Assembly: GCA_965199095.1 (NCBI GenBank)
Contig: CBDAQM010000004.1
Coordinates: forward strand, 620,001-684,000
Source of the DNA: LMUY01 sp965199095
GTDB taxonomy: Bacteria; Pseudomonadota; Alphaproteobacteria; Acetobacterales; Acetobacteraceae
Direction of reading: 5' to 3'
Length of the DNA stretch: 64,000 bases
Position numbers and translations under genes: made by a program. Shown one piece after another: positions 49,513 to 59,517 of this stretch. Within the stretch, counting starts at the first letter, position 1; every line of letters starts with the position of its first letter. The notes under the pieces were generated by a model. The model was not told the DNA's origin and made no database searches. It saw only the letters and a list, made by a program, of their open reading frames with translations.

Positions 49513-50634
49513 ATGGCCTTGCCCCGAGCTGCCGCACCTGGAGACGCCCGGCCGTTCGGCCGCCGCGCCGTGTTGGCCGGGGCGGCCGGAATGCTTGCCG
49601 CGGCCGCTGCACCGCCGGTCGAGCCGGGATTGAACGAGCAGGCGATGAGCGGGAACCGGTTCTACGGCGCCGCCATCGCCGACCAGGTCCTCGCGACCGA
49701 CCACATCTTCATGGATCATGTCCGCACCGAATGCGGGATCGTCACGGGCGAGACGGCGTTCAAATGGGGTGAGCTGCGGCCGAAGCCCGATGTGTGGAAC
49801 TGGAAGCCGGCGGATGCCCTGATGGCGTTCGCGTCGCGCCGCGGCATCCAGGTGCGCGGCCACACCCTGTTGTGGCACGAGCATAATCCGGACTGGCTGG
49901 TCCAGGAGCTGAACCCCGGCAACGCCCAATCCCTACTGACCGCTCACATCCGCGCGGTGACCGCGCATTGCCGCGACCGCTTGGTGCATTGGGATGTCGT
50001 GAACGAGGTCCTGGATCCCACGGCCAACCGCCCGTTCGGCTTGCGCGACACGATCTGGTCGCGCGCGATGGGTCCGGACCTGCTGAGCGTCGCGTTCCAC
50101 GCATGCGCCGAGTCGGACCCGCTGCCGTTGCGCTGCATCAATGATTACGGCCTGGACTACACCTGGCCGGAGCATGAGAAGAAGCGCCAGGACATGCTGG
50201 CGCTGCTGGCGCGGATGAAGGCGCAGGGCGTGCCGGTGCAGGCCCTGGGTATGCAGGCGCATCTGGAAGCAGGGGTCAACGACCTGGATCCGAAGCGGTT
50301 GGCGAAGTTCTGCGCCGATGTGGCCGGATTGGGCCTGAAGATCGTGATCACGGAGTTCGACGTGCGTGACAACCGCATCGCCGGCGATGCGGCCACCCGG
50401 GACGCCGCCGTTGCCAGCCATGCCCGCACCTATCTCGATGCGGTGTTGAGCTGCCCGGCGGTGATGGGCATGCTGAGTTGGGGTCTGTCGGACCGCCGGA
50501 CCTGGCTGAATGACTCCCTGCCGCGCGACGACAAACAGGCACAGCGTCCGCTGCCGCTGGATGCCGATTTCAAGCGCAAACCGCTGTGGAACACGATCGC
50601 CGCGGCGTTCGCGGCCGCCCCCCCGCGCGCCTAG
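49513..50634 (+). CDS. Endo-1,4-beta-xylanase, glycoside hydrolase family 10
   Basis: A 373-residue secreted enzyme cutting xylan backbones with retention. The acid/base Glu165 is in HWDVVNEVLDP and the nucleophile Glu281 in KIVITEFDVRD; GHTLLWHEHNPDW is the conserved substrate-subsite block. The N-terminus has a Tat-type signal (GRRAVLAGAAGMLAAAA, twin Arg at 17-18). It has only the catalytic domain, no carbohydrate-binding module. It follows the helicase by 38 bases but with no functional relation, and no other hemicellulase gene is near. Confidence 0.95.
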   Translation: MALPRAAAPGDARPFGRRAVLAGAAGMLAAAAAPPVEPGLNEQAMSGNRFYGAAIADQVLATDHIFMDHVRTECGIVTGETAFKWGELRPKPDVWNWKPADALMAFASRRGIQVRGHTLLWHEHNPDWLVQELNPGNAQSLLTAHIRAVTAHCRDRLVHWDVVNEVLDPTANRPFGLRDTIWSRAMGPDLLSVAFHACAESDPLPLRCINDYGLDYTWPEHEKKRQDMLALLARMKAQGVPVQALGMQAHLEAGVNDLDPKRLAKFCADVAGLGLKIVITEFDVRDNRIAGDAATRDAAVASHARTYLDAVLSCPAVMGMLSWGLSDRRTWLNDSLPRDDKQAQRPLPLDADFKRKPLWNTIAAAFAAAPPRA

Positions 50635-50676
50635 ATCCCTCGCGCGGCTGGAACCGCTGTTTTCGCCTCCGCCGGG

Positions 50677-50705
50677 TTGGCGTTTTGTGCGTTGCAACAT
50701 ATAGT
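50677..50705 (+). promoter_or_regulatory. Probable sigma70-type promoter of ahpCD
   Basis: TTGGCG (50677-50682) and TATAGT (50700-50705) with a 17-base spacer precede ahpC by about 40 bases. An AGGAG ribosome site follows at 50733-50737. Confidence 0.6.
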
Positions 50706-50743
50706 CTCCGACGTCCAACTCATCTGGCGCTTAGGAGACGATG

Positions 50744-51298
50744 ATGCTCACAGTCGGCGACACATTCCCCTCCTTCAACCTCAAGGCAGTGAAGGGCGGG
50801 CCGGCCGGTCTCGACCTGAAGACCTGTTTCACCGACATCAGCGATAAGACCGACGAAGGCAAGTGGAAGATCGTCTTCTTCTGGCCGAAGGACTTCACCT
50901 TCATCTGCCCGACCGAGATCGTTGCGTTCGGCAAGATGGCCAGCGATTTCCACGACCGCGATGCGGTGGTCTACGGCGTGTCGATCGACAACGAATTCAC
51001 CCACGTGAATTGGCGCCTGCATCATGACGACCTGCGCGGCCTGCAGATCCCGATGCTGTCCGACCTGAAGCGGGAACTGGCCACCGCCTGCGGCATCCTC
51101 GATAAGACGGACGGCGTGGCGATGCGCGCCACCTTCGTTGTCGATCCGCAGGGCATCATCCGCTTCGTGTCGGTCAACCACGACAGCGTCGGCCGCAACC
51201 CGGCCGAAGTGCTGCGCGTGCTCGACGCGCTGCAGAGCGATGAGCTGTGCCCGTGCAACTGGAACAAGGGCGACGATTTCCTGCAAGTCGCGGCCTAA
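50744..51298 (+). CDS. ahpC: Peroxiredoxin AhpC
   Basis: A 184-residue thiol peroxidase reducing hydrogen peroxide and organic peroxides. The peroxidatic Cys55 is in FTFICPTEI, and the resolving Cys lies in DELCPCNW near residue 169. It is the AhpC form that works with AhpD (as in mycobacteria) rather than AhpF: an ahpD gene follows after 63 bases. The second of two adjacent ATGs is preferred because it is 6 bases from AGGAG. Confidence 0.94.
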   Translation: MLTVGDTFPSFNLKAVKGGPAGLDLKTCFTDISDKTDEGKWKIVFFWPKDFTFICPTEIVAFGKMASDFHDRDAVVYGVSIDNEFTHVNWRLHHDDLRGLQIPMLSDLKRELATACGILDKTDGVAMRATFVVDPQGIIRFVSVNHDSVGRNPAEVLRVLDALQSDELCPCNWNKGDDFLQVAA

Positions 51299-51317
51299 CC
51301 GGTCTTTGCTGCAAATC

Positions 51318-51341
51318 GGGGCGGCCCTTCAGGGCTGCCCC
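51318..51341. promoter_or_regulatory. Intercistronic hairpin between ahpC and ahpD
   Basis: GGGGCGGCCC (51318-51327) pairs with GGGCTGCCCC (51332-51341), one G-U pair, loop TTCA. It lacks a good T-run and may lower ahpD expression relative to ahpC or protect the ahpC transcript end. Confidence 0.45.
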
Positions 51342-51361
51342 AATGTCTTGAGGATGAAACG

Positions 51362-51898
51362 ATGTCGATCGAAGCCTTGAAGACCCGCATTCCCGACTAT
51401 GCGAAGGATCTGAGGCTGAACCTGGGCTCGCTCGCCACCGAGCCGAGCCTGTCGCAGCAGCAGCGTGCCGGCACCTTCGTGGCCGCCGCGTTGGCGTCGC
51501 GCAACGCCGAGCTGTCCGCCGCGCTCGTGGGTGAATTCGGCCCGCAGCTCTCGCCCGAGGCGCTTGGCGCTGCCAAGGCGGCCGCGGCGATCATGGGGAT
51601 GAACAACGTCTACTACCGCTTCACCCACGAGGTTGGCGGCGACTACCCCAACATGCCGGCGCGCCTGCGCATGAACGTCATGGCGCGGCCCGGCGTCGAG
51701 AAGGTGGATTTTGAGCTGTGGTCGCTGGCCGTGTCCGCGGTGAATGGCTGCGCGATGTGCATGGAAAGCCATGAGAAGATTGTCCGCCAAGCCGGCATGA
51801 CGCAGGAACAGGTACAGGCCGCCGTGCGCATCGCCGCAGTGGTGCACGCCGTGGCCGCCGTGCTCGACGGTGAGGACGCGCTGGCCGAGGCGGCCTGA
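51362..51898 (+). CDS. ahpD: Alkyl hydroperoxide reductase AhpD
   Basis: A 178-residue AhpD-family thiol enzyme that passes electrons (lipoamide-linked in characterised cases) to AhpC. The catalytic CxxC is NGCAMCMESHE, Cys130 and Cys133 with His137, the positions known for the family. TGAGGATG-type spacing gives a GAGGA site 7 bases before the ATG. It ends 3 bases before the convergent CoA-transferase gene. Confidence 0.95.
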   Translation: MSIEALKTRIPDYAKDLRLNLGSLATEPSLSQQQRAGTFVAAALASRNAELSAALVGEFGPQLSPEALGAAKAAAAIMGMNNVYYRFTHEVGGDYPNMPARLRMNVMARPGVEKVDFELWSLAVSAVNGCAMCMESHEKIVRQAGMTQEQVQAAVRIAAVVHAVAAVLDGEDALAEAA

Positions 51899-51901
51899 CC
51901 G

Positions 51902-53098
51902 TCAACGCCGCCGCTGGGTGAACAGGATGCCGTCATCCATCAGCGCCTGGATCTCCTCGGCGGAATAGCCGTGCTCGGCCAGCACGGCGGCGCCGTGTTC
52001 GCCGAAGCGGGGCGGGCGGGTGCGGGCGTGGCCGGGCGTGCGGCTCAGCTTGATCGGGGTGTCGACCGCGCGGTAGCCGTCCAAATCCGCCACCATGTGC
52101 CGGGCGGCCGTGTGCGGCGCGTTCAACGCCTCGTCCACATGCAGCACCGGGCCGACCGGCAGCCCGAGCTTCGCCAGCCGCTCGCTCAATGCGTGGCCGT
52201 CTTCCTGCGCGAAGATGTCGCTCAGGATCGTCCGGAGGTCCGGCCGGTTGGCGTTGCGCAGGGCGTTGCTGGTGAAGCGCGGGTCGTGCGCCAATTCCGG
52301 GCGTCCCAGTCCGGCGGCCAGCTTGCGGAACTGCCCGTCATTGCCGATCGCGAGGAAGATCTCGCACGTCCCGGTCGGGTAGGCGTCATAGGGCGTGATG
52401 TTGCTGTGCGGATTGCCCAACCCCACCGGGCGCTTGCCGCCGAGCAGGTAGTTGGCCGCCGCCGGGTGCAGCAGCGACAGGCCGCAATCATGCAGCGTCA
52501 TGTCGACGAACTGGCCGCGGCCGGAACGGGCGCGTTCCTGCAGCGCCATCAGGATGCCGACGGCGGAGTACAGCCCGGTGGCGATGTCGACCATCGCGGC
52601 GCCCATCCGCAACGGCCCGGTGGCGGCGTTGCCGTTGATGCTCATCAGCCCGACCATCGCCTGCACGATCGCGTCGTAGCCGGCCAGGCCACCCAACGGC
52701 CCATCGGCGCCGAAGCCGGAGACGCGGCAGTGGATCAGCCTGGGGAACCGCGCCTCCAGCGTGTCGTAGCCGATGCCCCATTTCTCCATCCCGCCGGGCT
52801 TGAAGTTCTCCACCAGGATGTCGGCGTCTTCCAGCAGGCGCATCAGCACGGCGCGCCCGGCCGGCTGCGCGATGTCCAGCGCCATGCCCCGCTTGTTGCG
52901 GTTCACCCCCAGGTAGTAGCTGGCGTCGTTCGCCTCGTCGAAGGGCGGACCCCATTCGCGCGTCTCGTCGCCCTGCGGCGGCTCCACCTTGATCACCTGC
53001 GCGCCGTGGTCGGACAGGACCATGGTGCAGAACGGGCCGCCCAGCACCCGCGTCAGGTCCACCACCTTCAGCCCGGCCAGGGCGCCCGCGTCCGACAT
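51902..53098 (-). CDS. CaiB/BaiF CoA-transferase family protein
   Basis: A 398-residue type III CoA transferase. The N-terminal LKVVDLTRVLGGPFCTMVLSDHGAQVIKVEPP is the family start. YYLGVNRNKRGMALDI, DILVENFKPGGMEKWGIGYD and GQFVDMTLHDCGLSLL follow, the last carrying the catalytic Asp region. It moves CoA between carboxylic acids (formyl-, succinyl- or carnitine-type). The ATG at 53098 is the normal start. A dienelactone hydrolase-like gene lies 5 bases upstream in the same operon. Confidence 0.93.
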   Translation of the reverse strand: MSDAGALAGLKVVDLTRVLGGPFCTMVLSDHGAQVIKVEPPQGDETREWGPPFDEANDASYYLGVNRNKRGMALDIAQPAGRAVLMRLLEDADILVENFKPGGMEKWGIGYDTLEARFPRLIHCRVSGFGADGPLGGLAGYDAIVQAMVGLMSINGNAATGPLRMGAAMVDIATGLYSAVGILMALQERARSGRGQFVDMTLHDCGLSLLHPAAANYLLGGKRPVGLGNPHSNITPYDAYPTGTCEIFLAIGNDGQFRKLAAGLGRPELAHDPRFTSNALRNANRPDLRTILSDIFAQEDGHALSERLAKLGLPVGPVLHVDEALNAPHTAARHMVADLDGYRAVDTPIKLSRTPGHARTRPPRFGEHGAAVLAEHGYSAEEIQALMDDGILFTQRRR

Positions 53099-53103
53099 GA
53101 CGG

Positions 53104-53802
53104 TCACCCGAGTGCGATGGCCAGGGCCTCGGCGCTGCGGCCGTTGGCGATGGTGGCGGCCAGGCCGTTCCAATGGTTGCCCTTCACCCGGGCGAAGCCG
53201 TGGTCCGCGCCTTCGTAGTTGAAGGCCTGGATGTGCGACTGGCCCTTTGCCGCCGCGATCACCTTGGCGCGGCCCTCGGCAGGGAAGAAGCCGTCCTCCC
53301 CGGCGATGTGCATCACCAGCGGCGCGCGGAGATGCTCGAAATGCTCTGTCTGGTCGTCGATGCCGACGCCGTAATAGGACACGTTCACGTCGGCGTCCGA
53401 CGACACCGCCATCATGACGGCCAGGCGGCCGCCCAGGCAGTAGCCCATCGTGCCGACATGGCCGTTGCAGCCGGGCATGGTACGCGCCGCGGCCACGGTC
53501 GCCTTCAAATCCTCTACGCCCTTCGCCTGGTCGAACTTGCCCAGGTAATCCATCGCCTGCTTCCACTCGGCCTCGGTCTTGTCGGTGATGTCGATGCCGG
53601 GCTGGATGCGCCAGAACAAATCCGGGCAGACGGCGATGAAGCCGAGGTCGGCCACGTCGGCGGCGATCGCCCGCATGGCGTCGTTGACGCCGAAAATCTC
53701 CTGGATCAGCACGACGGCGCCGGCGGGGGCGGTCTTCGGTTCGACCACCAGGGCGGAGAAGCTGCCCGAGCCGTCTGATGCCTGCACCGTAATCGTCGCC
53801 AT
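53104..53802 (-). CDS. Dienelactone hydrolase family protein
   Basis: A 232-residue alpha/beta hydrolase of the carboxymethylenebutenolidase type. The nucleophile is Cys122 in GYCLGGR, with Asp170 (AGEDGFF) and His201 (EGADHGF) completing the triad, and Glu36 (IQEIFGVN) conserved. In aromatic degradation the enzyme opens dienelactones from chlorocatechol cleavage, but many members have other roles. Start at ATG 53802; an 8-codon longer frame exists. Confidence 0.92.
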   Translation of the reverse strand: MATITVQASDGSGSFSALVVEPKTAPAGAVVLIQEIFGVNDAMRAIAADVADLGFIAVCPDLFWRIQPGIDITDKTEAEWKQAMDYLGKFDQAKGVEDLKATVAAARTMPGCNGHVGTMGYCLGGRLAVMMAVSSDADVNVSYYGVGIDDQTEHFEHLRAPLVMHIAGEDGFFPAEGRAKVIAAAKGQSHIQAFNYEGADHGFARVKGNHWNGLAATIANGRSAEALAIALG

Positions 53803-53954
53803 TCCTGGTCTCCTTGCTTGGGTCACCGGAGCATAGTCCGTGTCTGGCGCGACGCCAGCCGCCGAATGTTGATTTACTTGCGTGCGGTGGTTGCTCTAGC
53901 GTCTCCACCAACGTCGGCCAAACGCCGGCAGCGAAAAACGAGGGGGCCGTCCAA

Positions 53955-55178
53955 ATGTCATCTCTAAGACTGATTCCAGCACTTGCCTTGCTCGCCTTGC
54001 CGATGGCCGCACAGGCGGCGGACCCGATCAAGATCGGGGTGATTGCCGAGAACTCCGCCATTTCCGGCATCGCGATCCCGAACGCGGCGCAGATCGCCGC
54101 CGACGAGATCAACGCCAAGGGCGGCATCGACGGCCGCCAGATCCAGATCGTGGCCTATGACGACCACAACTCCGCCGCCGACGCGGTGCGCGCGATGCAG
54201 CGGCTGGCGACGCAAGACAAGGTGAACGCCGTCATCGCGACCTACACCAGCGAAGTGGCGCTGGCGCTGGAGCCCTGGGCGGGCCGGCTGAAGATGCCGA
54301 CGATCACGCCCGGCGCGGCGAGCGACGACCTGGGGATCAAGGTGCATGCCGATTACGACCACCTGAAATACTTCTTCCAGGGCTATTTGGAATCGACCTT
54401 CCTGTCGGACGCGGTGTGCGATGCGTCCAAGGACCTGCTGGTCGACAGCAAGTATCACATGAAGACCGCCGTCATCATGAGCGAGGATGCGGCCTGGACC
54501 ACGCCCTTGGACGCCGAATACGAGAAGTGCCTGCCGAAGATCGGGCTGAAGGTGGTCGACCACATCCGCATGTCGCCCGACACGACGGATTTCACCCCGA
54601 TCTATAACGGGATCGAGGCGAAGAAGCCCGACGTGATCATCACCGGTCTGAGCCATGTGGGCGTGCAGCCGACGGTGCAATGGGCCAACCAGCAGGTTCC
54701 GGTCCCGCAGATGGGCATCTCGTCGCAGGCCACGTCCTCCACCTTCTGGAAGGACACGAACGGCGCGACCGAGGGCATCGTGCTGCAGCTGGTGGCGGTC
54801 GATAGCGTGGCGAGCACGCCCAAGACCATTCCGTTCGCCCAGGCTTACATGAAGAAATACGGCATCACGCCGGCCTATTCCGGCTACGGCGCGTATGACG
54901 AGGTGTACTACATTGCCGATGCCATCCACCGCGCCGGGGGCACCGACCCGGAGAAGATGGTCGATGCGCTGGAGAAGACGAACTGGCAGGGCACGGTCGG
55001 CCAGATCCAGTTCTTCGGCAAGGACGACCCGGCGACCCACGCCATGAAATACGGCAAGGACGCGGTCAGCGGATTGTTCGTGCAGTGGCAGGACGGCAAG
55101 CAAGTCCCGGTCTGGCCCGCCTCCGTTGCCGGGACCAACAGCCTGCGGTTCCCCAGCTTCGTCAAGCTGACGAACTGA
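53955..55178 (+). CDS. ABC transporter substrate-binding protein, Liv/HAAT type
   Basis: A 407-residue periplasmic binding protein of the Peripla_BP_6 family. Sec signal residues 1-21 (LRLIPALALLALPMAAQAA), then ADPIKIGVIAENSAISGIAIPNAA, the typical ligand-loop start. KGGIDGRQIQIVAYDDHN and FTPIYNGIEAKKPDVII are characteristic. The ATG at 53955 gives the signal peptide; a longer frame does not. It is less similar to the tandem pair at 4024 and 5241. Two REP-type palindromes separate it from the permease gene, which may raise its expression over the membrane parts. Confidence 0.94.
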   Translation: MSSLRLIPALALLALPMAAQAADPIKIGVIAENSAISGIAIPNAAQIAADEINAKGGIDGRQIQIVAYDDHNSAADAVRAMQRLATQDKVNAVIATYTSEVALALEPWAGRLKMPTITPGAASDDLGIKVHADYDHLKYFFQGYLESTFLSDAVCDASKDLLVDSKYHMKTAVIMSEDAAWTTPLDAEYEKCLPKIGLKVVDHIRMSPDTTDFTPIYNGIEAKKPDVIITGLSHVGVQPTVQWANQQVPVPQMGISSQATSSTFWKDTNGATEGIVLQLVAVDSVASTPKTIPFAQAYMKKYGITPAYSGYGAYDEVYYIADAIHRAGGTDPEKMVDALEKTNWQGTVGQIQFFGKDDPATHAMKYGKDAVSGLFVQWQDGKQVPVWPASVAGTNSLRFPSFVKLTN

Positions 55179-55200
55179 TCCATCTTCCGCTGTCCAAAGA

Positions 55201-55221
55201 CCCTCTCCCTCTGGGAGAGGG
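55201..55221. repeat. REP-type palindrome (copy 4)
   Basis: CCCTCTCCC (55201-55209) and GGGAGAGGG (55213-55221), loop TCT, followed by CAGGGTGAGGGTGTGCC. Same element type as at 32836, here inside a transporter operon. Confidence 0.75.
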
Positions 55222-55270
55222 CAGGGTGAGGGTGTGCCCCATGGCCATTGCGACCCATGCAGAATCACGA

Positions 55271-55291
55271 CCCTCTCCCAGAGGGAGAAGG
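55271..55291. repeat. REP-type palindrome (copy 5)
   Basis: CCCTCTCCC (55271-55279) pairs with GGGAGAAGG (55283-55291) with one mismatch, loop AGA. It lies just before the LivH-like ATG at 55315 and lacks the GTGAGGG tail. Confidence 0.65.
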
Positions 55292-55314
55292 CAAGAGGCA
55301 GCGAGCGACCCGGC

Positions 55315-56184
55315 ATGCTGACCCTGCAAATCTTGATCGACGGCTTCGCGATCAGCGCCCTCTACGGTCTCGGCGCGGTCGGCTTCACGCTGATGTTCGG
55401 CGTGTCCGGGGTGCTCAACCTCGCCCATGGCGGCACCATGCTGGTGGCCGCCGTGGTGGCGTGGCTGGTGGCGGATTTCGCCGGCGCGCTGGGTGGCGCC
55501 GCGGCCGGGTTGACGGCCGGGATCGCCACCGCCTTTGCGACCTATTTCCTCGTCGTGCGGCCGATCCAGCGCTCCCGGTCCATCCCGCGGGAGGAGACGG
55601 AGATCTTCGTGCTCACCGGCACCTTGCTCTGGGGCATCATGATTCAGGAGGCCGTGGCGTATTTCACCACCACCAGCCCGCACACCGTCCGCCCGTTGAT
55701 AGCCGGCGTGACGGAGATCGCGGGCGTGCGGACGCCGACCAACGAAATCCTGACGGCGGTGCTGTGCTGGGGGGCGATCGGCGGCCTGTGGCTGCTGGTC
55801 AACCGCACCAAGGCGGGCAAGGCGCTGCTGGCCGCGTCGATCAACCCGCGCGGCCTGACCTTGCTGGGCTACGAGCTGTCCAGCATCCACCTGCTGGTCT
55901 GGGCGATCTACGGCGTGCTGGCGGGGATCGCCGGCGTGCTGCTGGGGGCGTTCCTGGGCGTGTCGTCGGACAATGCCGGCACGCTCACCGCCTCCGCCTT
56001 TTCCATCGTGGTGCTCGGCGGCCTTGGCAGCGTGTCGGGCTCGCTGATCGCGGCCTACTGCGTCGGCTACCTGGAAACCATCACCTCGTACCTGGTATCC
56101 CCGGCATACCGGAACATCCCCTCGCTCATCCTGCTGGTCGCGGTGGTGTATTTGCGGCCGCAGGGCCTGCTGGGGCGGCGCTGA
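55315..56184 (+). CDS. livH: Branched-chain amino acid-type ABC permease (LivH-like)
   Basis: A 289-residue permease with about eight hydrophobic segments. IDGFAISALYGLGAVGFTLMFGVSGVLNLAHGG is the LivH start, ASINPRGLTLLGYEL the cytoplasmic coupling loop, and VVYLRPQGLLGRR the C-terminus. No good ribosome site precedes the ATG at 55315, and the frame is open upstream through the REP elements. The stop overlaps the LivM-like ATG. Confidence 0.93.
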   Translation: MLTLQILIDGFAISALYGLGAVGFTLMFGVSGVLNLAHGGTMLVAAVVAWLVADFAGALGGAAAGLTAGIATAFATYFLVVRPIQRSRSIPREETEIFVLTGTLLWGIMIQEAVAYFTTTSPHTVRPLIAGVTEIAGVRTPTNEILTAVLCWGAIGGLWLLVNRTKAGKALLAASINPRGLTLLGYELSSIHLLVWAIYGVLAGIAGVLLGAFLGVSSDNAGTLTASAFSIVVLGGLGSVSGSLIAAYCVGYLETITSYLVSPAYRNIPSLILLVAVVYLRPQGLLGRR

Positions 56185-57106
56185 TGCGCGGCCTGCTGCG
56201 CTCGCGGCTGTTCTGGAGCGCGCTGGGCGTGCTGCTGGTGGCTGTCCTGCTGCCGCTCGGCGTGTCCGGCTACATTCTGAGCGTGCTGATCCCCGCCTAT
56301 TACTTCGCCGTGTTCGCCATGTCGTGGGACCTGCTGTTCGGCTTCGCCGGCGAGGTCAATTTCGGCCCCACCTTCCTGGTCGGGCTGGGCGCCTACGGGG
56401 CGGGCATCCTCGACAGCCAGACCGGGTTGCCGATCCCGGTCTGCGTCCTGTTCGGCGCCGTGCTCGCCGTGGTGGGCGGCGTCCTGCTGGCGCTGCCGGC
56501 GCTGCGGCTCTCCGGCCCCTATTTCGGGCTGATCACGCTGGTCGCCGTGCTGCTGTTGCAGCAGATGGTGACGGTGTTCGCGCATTGGAGCGGCGGGGAG
56601 ATCGGCCTGACCATTCCGGACGTGCTCTCCATCGATGACGACACCAACTATTATTTCGCGCTCGGCTTCATGGCCCTCAGCGGATTGATCCTGTTCGGGC
56701 TGTCGCGCTCCGCCGTCGGGCTGATCTTGCAGGCCTGTGGGCAGGACCCGGTGGAGGCGCAGGCGCTCGGCTTCAACGTCGCCAAGCACAAGCTGGCGGC
56801 GTTCTGCGTGTCCGCCCTGTTCAGCGGGCTGTCGGGGGCGCTGCTGGTGTTCTATTACGGCACGGCCTCGCCGGGCACGGTGATCGACCTCGCGGTCGGC
56901 GTGCAGGTGATCATCGCGGCGGTGCTCGGCGGCCGGCGCACCATCCTGGGCGCGGTGCTGGGCGCCGTCTTCCTGGTGGCCGCGGGGGAGGTGCTGCGGC
57001 CGCTCGGCCAACTCAGCACCTTCGTCGTGTCGGCCATCGCCCTGGTGGTGATCCTGTTCGTGCCCGCCGGGTTCCTGGGTTCGCTGCTGCACCGCCGGGA
57101 CGCGCT

Positions 57107-57110
<4 letters not shown>
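56184..57110 (+). CDS. livM: Branched-chain amino acid-type ABC permease (LivM-like)
   Basis: A 308-residue permease. The ATG at 56184 shares a base with the LivH stop (TGATG). Characteristic parts are YFAVFAMSWDLLFGFAGEVNFG, LRLSGPYFGLITLVAVLLLQ, the coupling loop GQDPVEAQALGFNVAKHKL and the final VPAGFLGSLLHRR. It overlaps the fused ATPase start by 4 bases. Confidence 0.93.
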
Positions 57111-58615
<1,505 letters not shown>

Positions 58616-58682
58616 CGCTGTCCGAGCTGGCTCTTGTCTCACGGACCATGCCGCCAAGCGCACCTCACGTCACGGAGGTGAC

Positions 58683-58709
58683 GGTGCAATCCTCCAAGCG
58701 GATTGCACC
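58683..58709. terminator. Perfect 10-bp hairpin after the second Liv operon
   Basis: GGTGCAATCC (58683-58692) and GGATTGCACC (58700-58709) are exact reverse complements around a 7-base loop. A smaller CGTCAC/GTGACG stem lies just before it. No T-run follows. It is placed to end or stabilise the Liv transcript ahead of birA. Confidence 0.45.
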
Positions 58710-58763
58710 CCTCGCTGACGAATCTGGCTTTACTGCGAACCATCCAGACGCGGGTTTGGCCTC

Positions 58764-59465
58764 TTGAGCGCGCCAATCCACCGGTTGGGCGAGGTCGGCT
58801 CCACCATGGATGAGGCGCGGGGCCTGGCGGAAGCCGGCGCCCCGCATCGAACCACGGTCACGGCGCGGACCCAGAACGGCGGCCGTGGCCGCGGCGGACG
58901 CAATTGGGTGAGCCCGGCGGGAAACCTGTATGCCACGATCCTGCTGCGGCCGTCCGGTGACGCCCGCCAGGCGCCGGAATTGGGCTTTGTCGTCGCCATC
59001 GCCGTCGCGGAGGCGGTGGATCAACTCGCCGGGCCGCGATCGGCGCTGAAATGGCCGAACGACGTGCTGCGTGGGAACGCCAAGCTGGCCGGCATCCTGC
59101 TGGAACGGCTGGCGGATGGCGCGGTCTTGGCCGGGATCGGCGTCAACGTGGCGCATCGGCCGGAGGGTATGCCATACCCGGTCACCAGCCTGCGCGCGCT
59201 GGGTTGCACCGCGGGACCGGACGCGCTGTTGGACGCCGTGCTCGACCGCATCGACGCCGGCTGGGCTGCTTGGCAGGCGGGCGGGTTCGCACCGGTCCTC
59301 GCGCAATGGCGGGCGCGGGGCCCGGCGTTGGGCGCGCCCTTGCGGGTGCGGGTGGGAACCGAACTGGTCGCCGGCGCCTTCGCCGGATTGGGCGCCGACG
59401 GCACGCTGCTGCTGGAGACGCCGGGCGGCCGACGCAGCCTGGTGGCGGGCGACGTGCTGCTGTAG
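58764..59465 (+). CDS. birA: Biotin-[acetyl-CoA-carboxylase] ligase
   Basis: A 233-residue biotin protein ligase that activates biotin to biotinyl-AMP and transfers it to carboxylase carrier lysines. The catalytic loop NGGRGRGGRNWVSPAGNL corresponds to the GRGRxGRxW motif. LKWPNDVLRGNAKLAGILLE carries the biotin and ATP-contact Lys, and a C-terminal SH3-like domain (GTELVAGAFAGLGADG) is present. The DNA-binding N-terminal domain of E. coli BirA is absent, so it is a group I ligase with no repressor function. Start is a TTG at 58764. Confidence 0.94.
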   Translation: MSAPIHRLGEVGSTMDEARGLAEAGAPHRTTVTARTQNGGRGRGGRNWVSPAGNLYATILLRPSGDARQAPELGFVVAIAVAEAVDQLAGPRSALKWPNDVLRGNAKLAGILLERLADGAVLAGIGVNVAHRPEGMPYPVTSLRALGCTAGPDALLDAVLDRIDAGWAAWQAGGFAPVLAQWRARGPALGAPLRVRVGTELVAGAFAGLGADGTLLLETPGGRRSLVAGDVLL

Positions 59466-59517
59466 CAGGCGGGACCGCGTGCTTGCGCGACTCGCTCGCA
59501 GCGGCGACAACGCTGGG

